DNA from: Bacteroidales bacterium UBA3808
Lineage (GTDB): Bacteria; Bacteroidota; Bacteroidia; Bacteroidales; Paludibacteraceae
Assembly (NCBI GenBank): GCA_002369075.1
Contig: DFEG01000045.1
Coordinates: 1 to 29,904, forward strand
Reading direction: 5' to 3'
Length of the DNA stretch: 29,904 nt
A model generated the notes under the pieces. It was not told the DNA's origin. It saw nothing but the letters and a program-made list of their open reading frames with translations, and searched no databases. The translations under genes and the position numbers were made by a program. Positions 24,078-29,904 of this stretch are shown here, piece after piece; within the stretch, counting starts at the first letter, position 1; each line of letters begins with the position of its first letter.

Positions 24078-24814
24078 AACAGCAATTTACTTAATACGAG
24101 GTCGAGGAAAAGGATCATAATATTGGAGTTTACCACGGCATTCGTACTCGCCCGTCCTACATCGAGCGCACCGCCGCGGACATTATAGCCATAGTAACTC
24201 GCCATGCTGGTGATCACGAACGCGAACACCAGACTCTTGATGATGCCGTACCACACATAATAGGGGTTGAAGGCGTACTGCACTCCCACGAGGTAGTCAT
24301 GGATAGTGATGATGTCCGTGAACGCACCTACCGCCCAGCCACCGAGCAGACCTACCGCCGTGGAGATGATGACAAGCATCGGCATCATCGTCACGAACGC
24401 CAATATCTTCGGCAAAATCAGGTAATTGGCACTATTCACGCCCATGATCTCCATCGCGTCTATCTGCTCCGTGATACGCATCGTACCGATCTCCGAAGCG
24501 ATGTTCGACCCCACTTTGCCCGCCAGAATGAGACACAGAATGGTACTTGAGAACTCCAACAGCAGTGTCTCTCGCGTCAACAGACCCACCGTGTAGGTCG
24601 GCAGAAGCGGGTTCTCGGTATTGGTCTTCGCCTGAATGGTCAGGATAGCACCAATAAACACGGAGATGATCAGTACGATCGGCAGGGACTGCAGACCTTG
24701 TTTCTCCAACTCGCGGCTGTATTGCCGCCAAAACATCCGCTGACGGTCGGGCATACGCAACACCCGACCCATCAGCAGAAAATACTCACCTATATGTTGA
24801 AAAAATCGTAACAT
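24074..24814 (-). CDS. mlaE: MlaE-like permease
   Basis: The 246-residue inner-membrane permease of the MlaE family has an amphipathic N-terminal helix and five or so hydrophobic segments. The conserved blocks are IGAILTIQAK, GSNIASEIGTMRITEQIDAMEIMGVNSANYLILPK, and near the end ITSMASYYGYNVRGGALDVGRASTNAVV. It pairs with the ATPase that follows. It starts 3 bp after the stop of the SGNH hydrolase gene, so its transcription probably depends on that gene's promoter. Confidence 0.93.
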   Translation of the reverse strand: MLRFFQHIGEYFLLMGRVLRMPDRQRMFWRQYSRELEKQGLQSLPIVLIISVFIGAILTIQAKTNTENPLLPTYTVGLLTRETLLLEFSSTILCLILAGKVGSNIASEIGTMRITEQIDAMEIMGVNSANYLILPKILAFVTMMPMLVIISTAVGLLGGWAVGAFTDIITIHDYLVGVQYAFNPYYVWYGIIKSLVFAFVITSMASYYGYNVRGGALDVGRASTNAVVNSNIMILFLDLVLSKLLL

Positions 24815-24817
24815 CTT

Positions 24818-26719
24818 TTATCTTACAACCGCGCCTTGCAGGTTATATACCACGCCGTTCCGGATGATCATCACTTGTCCGTCGCGGATCACTTTCTGCG
24901 TGCGGACTTCTGAGGACTGAATGCTCTCTATTCCCTGCGCCGGCTCGAATGCCTGGCCCTCGATCTTCAGGTTCTTTACGCATATATACTTGCCGCTTCC
25001 GCTGGTGTGCTCGTGCCACGGCAGTATGCGTACATGCAGCGTCTCGCCGGCAGGGACAGTCAGCATCGGCGTCAGCGCTACGGCTACCATCGGCGAACCC
25101 GGTTCACTATTCTTCGGGCCGATGCTCGGGAGCGCTACCGTGGCGGCCTCGTAGATTGTCTTGACGTCCGTGAACTGCGCACCAAAGCCCGTGTTAATGT
25201 GGCATTTCATGGCGGCGGTGGAGTAAGCCCCCAGCTCTACAGAGATGCCGGTGATGCGAACCTCCATGGCAGCGGGTGCCGTTACTGCGAAATCGATATA
25301 ACGGATCGGGTTCTCGTCTATCTCGTCGGTCGGCCAATTCTGCTTGGTTCCGGTTGAATCGGCGTTATGGAAACGGACTACACTCGTCTGAGTACCATCT
25401 ACGCCGGTGGCGTCGTTCTTCATGTCGGCGGCAATCATGCGGCTTAACGTGAACTCCGTACTGACCGGACCAACGACGGTTGCTTCTCCGGGTTTCGTTT
25501 TGTCGGTGAGTGCCCAGGTCGCGCTTACGGCACTACCGCCTGCCATAGAGATTACGTTCGCTGTTACCGGTACTGCCAGACTCTTGTCGCCGGAAGTAAT
25601 GACGATCGAATCGCTCTGCGCACCCTCGCCCGTGTAGCTCACGCGTACAAATATCTTCTGGAACAAGGTGCTGCCGGCGTAATCCACGGAAGCGGTCTTG
25701 GCATAGTTCTCTTTGTCGGTCGAGATCGTCAGATCGCCTGTCGCATGAAGCGATACGGTGCCGCTTGCGGGCTCCAGACCAAATCCGGTCAGCAGGAACT
25801 CCTTGTTCTGCGCAATACCGCTGTAGGTCTCTCCGATAGCGATGGCGGACGGGTTGGCGGTGATCGAAGTTGGGATATTGATATGTTCTGCCAATATACC
25901 GGCGTCTTTCATCATCTGCGCAGCCTGGCGTGCAATCAGGTTACCGCCCATGGCATTCGTGTGCGTGTTATCTCCGTTGCAGAAAAGGAGCTGTGTGCAT
26001 TGTGCCTCGCCGTACTCCAGGTACATTTGGCGCGTTGCATCCGTCAGGTCGATGAACGGCACGTTCTTCTCTGCCGCTACCACTTTCATGGCCTTCACAT
26101 AACTCATCGTCGAGTCACCTTCCGGCAGACGCTGGTTCTCGTAGAGAACGCCGTTTTCGATCTTGCTGAACTTATCGCCCAAGTCGTGCTGACCGTTACG
26201 GCGGATGGTGTTGCCGCTGAAATACTTACGGCAGATGGGACCTACCAAAATCGGGTTGACGTCCAACGCGCGCGCCTCGTCGATAAACTTGCGCAGAAAA
26301 TCACGGTAAGTGGTCTGCGGGTTCGTTCCGCGCGCGTCCGTCGGAGCGGGAAGCCCCTTCTCCTGACAATAAGCGGCGTACTCTAAGTTATCCATTCCGT
26401 TGGTAACGGTACCCTCATCGTTGTGCGCAAACTGAATAATCAGGTAATCCCCTGCGCTCATCTGGCTTTTAACGGACGGCCAGTAAGCAGCCTGTGTATA
26501 GAAGCTGCGGGTGTCCGCACCGGACTTGCCACGGTTATTGACGGTCACAAACGCCGGGTCGAAGAACGAACCCAAGTACATTCCCCAGCCGCGCTTGTCG
26601 GTGGTGTTTTCGTCATACTCCGCCATCGTACTGTCGCCGATGGTGTGCACTTTAATGGCACTCATCGCAGTCGGCATACCCATCACCGCAGCCATCAAAA
26701 TAGCTAAAATCTTTTTCAT
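24818..26719 (-). CDS. SGNH hydrolase, rhamnogalacturonan acetylesterase-like, with C-terminal tag
   Basis: The 633-residue secreted protein has a signal peptide MKKILAILMAAVMGMPTAMSA, then an SGNH esterase domain (22-275). Catalytic blocks are IGDSTMAEY (S30), NRGKSGADTRSF (block II), FAHNDE (N100) and GDNTHTNAMGG (D250, H253). This layout fits CE12-type esterases that remove acetyl groups from pectin. Residues 285-400 look like an Ig-type domain and 400-590 like a beta-sandwich carbohydrate-binding module. The C-terminus KVIRDGQVMIIRNGVVYNLQG is the same tag type as in the M6 protease. A clear promoter precedes it, making it the probable first gene of the long minus-strand run. Pectin degradation is inferred and would suit a plant-fed gut. 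Confidence 0.88.
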   Translation of the reverse strand: MKKILAILMAAVMGMPTAMSAIKVHTIGDSTMAEYDENTTDKRGWGMYLGSFFDPAFVTVNNRGKSGADTRSFYTQAAYWPSVKSQMSAGDYLIIQFAHNDEGTVTNGMDNLEYAAYCQEKGLPAPTDARGTNPQTTYRDFLRKFIDEARALDVNPILVGPICRKYFSGNTIRRNGQHDLGDKFSKIENGVLYENQRLPEGDSTMSYVKAMKVVAAEKNVPFIDLTDATRQMYLEYGEAQCTQLLFCNGDNTHTNAMGGNLIARQAAQMMKDAGILAEHINIPTSITANPSAIAIGETYSGIAQNKEFLLTGFGLEPASGTVSLHATGDLTISTDKENYAKTASVDYAGSTLFQKIFVRVSYTGEGAQSDSIVITSGDKSLAVPVTANVISMAGGSAVSATWALTDKTKPGEATVVGPVSTEFTLSRMIAADMKNDATGVDGTQTSVVRFHNADSTGTKQNWPTDEIDENPIRYIDFAVTAPAAMEVRITGISVELGAYSTAAMKCHINTGFGAQFTDVKTIYEAATVALPSIGPKNSEPGSPMVAVALTPMLTVPAGETLHVRILPWHEHTSGSGKYICVKNLKIEGQAFEPAQGIESIQSSEVRTQKVIRDGQVMIIRNGVVYNLQGAVVR

Positions 26720-26764
26720 GTTACTTTGAATTTGGTTTTGTTATTATTGGTGTTTGTGTGTCCG

Positions 26765-26782
26765 TTATGAAATCAATCATAA
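26765..26782 (-). promoter_or_regulatory. Inverted repeat near the transcription start of the SGNH gene
   Basis: TTATGA-AATCAA-TCATAA is a perfect 6-bp inverted repeat with a 6-bp spacer. It lies 9-26 bp downstream of the -7 box, so it would overlap or follow the start of transcription. It could be an operator or chance. Confidence 0.35.
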
Positions 26783-26790
26783 TGAGCGTA

Positions 26791-26821
26791 CAAAGGTACG
26801 AAAAAAAAATGACATACGCAA
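26791..26821 (-). promoter_or_regulatory. Promoter of the SGNH-mla-lpt minus-strand run
   Basis: Reading the minus strand: TTG (26821-26819), a 20-bp spacer with a T9 tract, and TACCTTTG (26798-26791). It has the same spacing as the two plus-strand promoters near 3.3 and 3.6 kb, and shares CTTGCGTAT followed by TCA or TTCA with them. The leader to the ATG would be about 65 bases. Confidence 0.75.
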
Positions 26822-26842
26822 GCGTGTGTGCATTTTTCTTTC

Positions 26843-26880
26843 AAAAAAGACTGTTTTTGAGGTGAAAATATGATTCACCT
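26843..26880 (-). terminator. Weak intrinsic terminator after ruvB
   Basis: On the minus strand AGGTGAA and TTCACCT form a 7-bp stem around a 7-base loop just after the ruvB stop. A T6 run follows 11 bp later. The gap between stem and T-run makes it weak. Confidence 0.35.
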
Positions 26881-26888
26881 GCAGATGC

Positions 26889-27908
26889 TCAAAAAATAGT
26901 CTGCTGCCCGTCGGCGGAAAGAGGCGTTTTGCCGAGGTGCTGATAAGCCAGGAGGGTTGCCTCGCGTCCGCGCGGTGTTCGTTTGATGAAGCCCTCCTTG
27001 ATGAGATAGGGCTCATAGACATCCTCAATCGTGCCGGCGTCTTCGCCCATGGCGGTAGCGATGGTATTGAGTCCGACGGGTCCTCCGCGGAACTTATCGA
27101 TGATGGTCGTGAGGAGTTTGTTATCTATCTGATCGAGACCGAAGGTATCGATATTCAGGGCTTCCAGAGCGTACTGGGCAATCTCCAAGTCGATGGTACC
27201 GTCACCTTTGACTTGTGCAAAATCGCGCACACGCCGCAGCAGTGCGTTGGCTATACGGGGGGTACCGCGCGAACGACGGGCGATCTCTCCGGCAGCGTTG
27301 GAGTTAATCTCCACACCGAGAAGCCCGGCCGAGCGGGCGACGATACCCGCGAGGATGTCGGCGTCGTAATACTCGAGGTGGCAGTTGATACCAAACCGCG
27401 CACGGAGTGGAGAGGTCAAGAGTCCCGAACGGGTGGTAGCGCCAATGAGGGTGAAGGGGTTGAGGTCAATCTGAATGGTGCGCGCAGACGGACCCTTATC
27501 GATCATAATATCAATGCGGTAGTCCTCCATCGCAGAATAAAGGTACTCCTCCACAATCGGGCTCAAACGATGGATCTCGTCGATAAAGAGGACGTCGTTG
27601 GGCTCAAGCGAAGTGAGGAGTCCGGCAAGGTCACCGGGTTTGTCGAGGACGGGTCCGGAGGTAATCTTAAAGCCCACGCCGAGTTCGTTAGCGATGATGT
27701 TCGCGAGGGTAGTCTTACCCAGACCCGGAGGGCCGAAGAGCAGCACATGGTCAAGGGACTCACGGCGCAACTTCGCCGCCTCGACGAAGATCTTGAGGTT
27801 AGAGGTTACTTTGCTCTGCCCGGCGAAATCGGCGAAGCATAAAGGTCGGAGGGCGGAGTCCTGCTCCTTCTCGTTCATCTGGTTTCGGATGTCAAAATCA
27901 TTTACCAT
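26889..27908 (-). CDS. ruvB: RuvB Holliday junction branch-migration ATPase
   Basis: RuvB is the hexameric motor that, with RuvA, drives branch migration during recombination. The 339-residue protein has Walker A GPPGLGKTT (59-67), Walker B DEIHR (110-114), the GATTRSGLLTSPLRARFG block with the arginine finger (156-173), and the winged-helix end with IKRTPRGREAT. Length is normal. The first codons (ATGGTAAATGATTTTGACAT) belong to the CATTTGG spacer repeat, so the N-terminal MVNDFDIRNQ is probably not conserved; M11 is a possible alternative start. Confidence 0.97.
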   Translation of the reverse strand: MVNDFDIRNQMNEKEQDSALRPLCFADFAGQSKVTSNLKIFVEAAKLRRESLDHVLLFGPPGLGKTTLANIIANELGVGFKITSGPVLDKPGDLAGLLTSLEPNDVLFIDEIHRLSPIVEEYLYSAMEDYRIDIMIDKGPSARTIQIDLNPFTLIGATTRSGLLTSPLRARFGINCHLEYYDADILAGIVARSAGLLGVEINSNAAGEIARRSRGTPRIANALLRRVRDFAQVKGDGTIDLEIAQYALEALNIDTFGLDQIDNKLLTTIIDKFRGGPVGLNTIATAMGEDAGTIEDVYEPYLIKEGFIKRTPRGREATLLAYQHLGKTPLSADGQQTIF

Positions 27909-27953
27909 TTGGACATTTACGATTTTGTCATTAACTTAGTCATTTTGTCATTT
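27904..27953 (-). repeat. CATTTGG-family repeat filling the ruvB-GldA spacer
   Basis: Plus-strand words are ACCATTTGGACATTTACG, TTTGTCATT, TAGTCATTTTGTCATTT. It spans the 39-bp spacer, the first codons of ruvB and the last codons of the ABC ATPase. Confidence 0.65.
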
Positions 27954-28637
27954 AGTAGCCTCGTGGAAGAGAGCTTCCAAATCGGGTATCTGGTCTATCA
28001 GGAGATCGGCCTTGACGATGCCGTGGTCAAGGATAATGACGCGGTCGCACATCTCCCGCACCTCCTGCATGATATGCGTAGAGAGGATTACGGAGCGTGA
28101 TTGTTGTCGCAAGTCGGAAGGCGAAAGACCGGCTTCGCCTGACAGACTCTTGATCAACGCACGGATCTCAACGAGTTGGTTGGGGTCGAGACCGGTGGTG
28201 GGCTCATCGAGGATCAGCAGTTCGGGATCCCCCAAGAGCGCTTGCGCAAGCCCCACACGCTGACGGTAACCCTTGGAGAGCTCGCGGATGTGCTTGTGCT
28301 TCTCCGGACTGAGACCCACGAGCTCTGCAAGCTCATTTACCATCTGGTCATTTGCCTTCTGGACATTGGTCATCTTAGCCATAAACTCGAGGTATTCGGT
28401 GACGTACATCTCGTCGTAAAGAGGGTTGTTCTCCGGCAGGTAACCGATCCGCGAAGGAGCCGCAACGGTCCCTGAGTCGGCAGACCACAGACCGATGAGA
28501 ATCTTCATAAGCGTCGATTTGCCCGCACCGTTAGGACCCAACAGACCGACAATCTGTCCGTCTGGGATCTCCAGAGACACGTCGTTGAGCACCCGCTGGG
28601 CACCGAAAGACTTGTTGATATGTTCGAGCTTGATCAT
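27948..28637 (-). CDS. GldA-like ABC transporter ATPase, short form
   Basis: The 229-residue ABC ATPase resembles GldA of Bacteroidota: Walker A GPNGAGKST (34-42), YLPENNPLYDEMYVTEYLEFMAK, signature LSKGYRQRVGLAQAL and Walker B LLILDEPTTGLDPNQ. GldA proteins are usually near 300 residues. Here, after the H-loop and LDHGIVKADLLIDQ, about 70 residues are missing and the protein ends at once with LEALFHEATK, like the usual terminal motif. No membrane partner is adjacent. Residues 89-102 (MTNVQKANDQMVNE) are encoded by a copy of the CATTTGG spacer repeat. Gliding is not implied; many non-gliding relatives carry such ATPases. Confidence 0.8.
   Translation of the reverse strand: MIKLEHINKSFGAQRVLNDVSLEIPDGQIVGLLGPNGAGKSTLMKILIGLWSADSGTVAAPSRIGYLPENNPLYDEMYVTEYLEFMAKMTNVQKANDQMVNELAELVGLSPEKHKHIRELSKGYRQRVGLAQALLGDPELLILDEPTTGLDPNQLVEIRALIKSLSGEAGLSPSDLRQQSRSVILSTHIMQEVREMCDRVIILDHGIVKADLLIDQIPDLEALFHEATK
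28334..28373 (-). repeat. CATTTGG-family repeat inside the ABC ATPase gene
   Basis: Plus-strand words CATTTACCATCTGGTCATTT and GCCTTCTGGACATTGGTCAT match the spacer family at 27904-27953 and 4248-4290, but lie wholly within coding sequence, in frame. Confidence 0.6.
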
Positions 28638-28665
28638 AAATAGTCGAAAGTTGAAAGACTTCTAT

Positions 28666-28959
28666 CTACACGGTAGCTTCGATGTTCCAGACGAAGGCAC
28701 GGACGCCGACCTCTTCGTTGCGGAGGTCGAGTTTCTTGATCGACTCCAAGAGCGCGGGCACCTGTTCGTCCTCCACGACGGTGATGACACAGGAGTTCAT
28801 CTCGGGCCATGCGTGGGTACCGCGGCGGGGTTCGCCGCCGTTGGTACCACGACCTTGCACTTGCTCAAAGAACGTGAAGCCTTTGATATTCAGGATATCA
28901 AGCATATATTCCACACGACCAGTATTCGCCTGGTTGAATACAATCATTACACTTTTCAT
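28666..28959 (-). CDS. PII-like, PG0541-type transporter-associated protein
   Basis: The 97-residue protein has the ferredoxin-like pattern of PII-type regulators: MKSVMIVFNQ strand, helix RVEYMLDILNIKGFTFF, a loop rich in Gly and Arg (QGRGTNGGEPRRGTHAWPEM), then strand SCVITVVEDEQV and a helix. It resembles the PG0541 family that Bacteroidota encode next to RND efflux pumps, and an RND gene does lie 45 bp upstream. It probably binds a small ligand or metal and tunes the pump; that is inferred. Confidence 0.78.
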   Translation of the reverse strand: MKSVMIVFNQANTGRVEYMLDILNIKGFTFFEQVQGRGTNGGEPRRGTHAWPEMNSCVITVVEDEQVPALLESIKKLDLRNEEVGVRAFVWNIEATV

Positions 28960-28966
28960 AATTATT

Positions 28967-28998
28967 CCGATATTACGAGATACCGATATTCCGATATA
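28967..28998 (-). repeat. 8-bp tandem repeat in the RND/PII spacer
   Basis: Plus-strand units CCGATATT, ACGAGATA, CCGATATT, CCGATATA form a degenerate array that fills most of the 45-bp gap. Confidence 0.6.
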
Positions 28999-29004
28999 TC
29001 GAGG

Positions 29005-29904
29005 TTATTGTTCTTTCTTTACTTTGAGGTCCATGAAGATGAATTTCTTGCGGAGGGCTTCCTGTTTGTCACGGTCGCCGTGGCGGGACATGACACCGTA
29101 GAGCACAGGCACTACGTACAGCGTCAGGAAAGTCGAGACAGTCAGACCGCCGATAACGACGATACCTAAAGGCTGCCACATCTCGGCGCCTTCACCGGAA
29201 GAAACCGCCATAGGAATCATACCGAGGATGGTAGTGAACGCCGTCATGAGGACAGGACGGATACGGCTGCGTCCGGACATCTGGATAGCCTGGTTCAACT
29301 CGTAGCCACGCTCGCGCATGAGGTTGATATAGTCCACAAGCACGATACCATTCTTCACCACAATACCCACCAAGAGCACCAGACCAAGGGCACCGATCAT
29401 ATCCAGCGAGCGGCCCGTGATCCAGAGGGCGATGATGACACCCGAGAGAGCAAACGGGATAGAGAACATGATGATCGCCGGCATGCGGAGCGACTCGAAC
29501 TGCGAAGCCATGACGATATATACCAACAGAACAATCATCAGACCGAGCAGAATCATGTCGGAGAAGGTATCCTGCTGCGTCTCGTAGTTACCGCCAATGT
29601 GGGTAGAGTAACCGACAGGGATGTCGAGTTGCGGAACGACCTCTGTCTCAATCGCTTTCGCCAGTTCGCCAAGGGTGGTGTTGTACGGCGTAGCCTTGAC
29701 GGTGACGATACGCTGACGCGCCTTACGCTCGATGGTAGGCGGCGCCCAGTATTCGCCGACCGTTGCCACTTCGGAAAGCTTGACGGTCTTGCCCGTCGCT
29801 GTCGGAATAGAGAGGTTGAGGATGTCGGAGATCGAGTTGCGGTCCTCCTCCATGAGGCGTACCACGATATCGTACTCCGAACCGTCGTCCTTGAGGTAAC
29901 CGCA
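29005..29904 (-). CDS. RND efflux transporter permease (AcrB/HAE1 type), C-terminal part
   Basis: The frame is open to the right edge, so 299 codons of a protein normally over 1000 residues are present. A periplasmic porter segment (ISDILNLSIPTATGKTVKLSEVA) leads to the second membrane half: SDMILLGLMIVLLVYIVMASQFESLRMPAIIMFSIPFAL, GLVLLVGIVVKNGIVLVDYINLMRERG, RIRPVLMTAFTTILGMIPMA and the final LYVVPVLYGVM. These are standard HAE1 blocks. The 5' part and any membrane-fusion and outer-membrane partners lie outside the window. The PII-like gene follows. Confidence 0.95.
   Translation of the reverse strand, partial: CGYLKDDGSEYDIVVRLMEEDRNSISDILNLSIPTATGKTVKLSEVATVGEYWAPPTIERKARQRIVTVKATPYNTTLGELAKAIETEVVPQLDIPVGYSTHIGGNYETQQDTFSDMILLGLMIVLLVYIVMASQFESLRMPAIIMFSIPFALSGVIIALWITGRSLDMIGALGLVLLVGIVVKNGIVLVDYINLMRERGYELNQAIQMSGRSRIRPVLMTAFTTILGMIPMAVSSGEGAEMWQPLGIVVIGGLTVSTFLTLYVVPVLYGVMSRHGDRDKQEALRKKFIFMDLKVKKEQ

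Noticed and set aside
1..29904. tRNA or rRNA genes, transposase, integrase or phage genes
   Set aside because: Nearly all of the window is accounted for by protein genes, and no gap is long enough or has the needed motifs.

Overview
The window looks like a chromosomal segment of a Bacteroidales bacterium (Bacteroidota), probably a gut or rumen lineage. I infer this from promoters of the TTG-N20-TAnnTTTG type, a GldA-like ABC ATPase, a PG0541-type PII-like protein beside an RND pump, a Bacteroidota-style Wzi protein, DUF4254, and three secreted proteins that share a short C-terminal tag resembling type IX secretion sorting tails. I see no rRNA, tRNA, CRISPR, transposase, integrase or phage gene.

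Layout. (1) 1-3680: a 1019-residue multidomain secreted protein, then a duplicated block holding the tag-encoding gene end, a terminator and a promoter, with a 43-codon ORF between the copies. (2) 3690-13012, plus strand: a tightly packed run of grpE, a four-helix-bundle gene flanked by inverted repeats, dnaJ, a PMT-type membrane glycosyltransferase, a GtrA flippase-like protein, two outer-membrane barrel proteins and two GT4 glycosyltransferases. (3) 12991-26719, minus strand: an equally packed run, read from right to left: SGNH/rhamnogalacturonan-acetylesterase-like protein, mlaE, mlaF, M6 metalloprotease, exonuclease III, lptB, a kelch lipoprotein, Wzi, DUF4254, a GT9 heptosyltransferase, a lipopolysaccharide (LPS)-core-kinase-like protein, a GT4 and an O-antigen ligase/polymerase. 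The two runs converge and their last genes overlap by 22 bp with no terminator between. (4) 26889-29904, minus strand: ruvB, a short GldA-like ATPase, a PII-like protein and the C-terminal part of an RND efflux transporter that runs off the right edge.

Together the central 21 kb is mostly a cell-envelope locus. It holds glycosyltransferases, core kinase, ligase, LptB for LPS export, MlaEF for phospholipid traffic, and Wzi plus outer-membrane barrels at the surface, with chaperone and DNA-repair genes embedded.

The most unusual feature is not a gene family. Most of the non-coding gaps are built from short degenerate tandem repeats. An 11-bp period occurs at three places with unrelated unit sequences: inside a signal peptide (199-231), inside a glycosyltransferase (16671-16703) and filling the lptB-xth spacer (20912-21021). 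Both coding arrays are exactly three units (33 bp). In both, the single unit whose consensus would give an in-frame stop carries ACA there instead.
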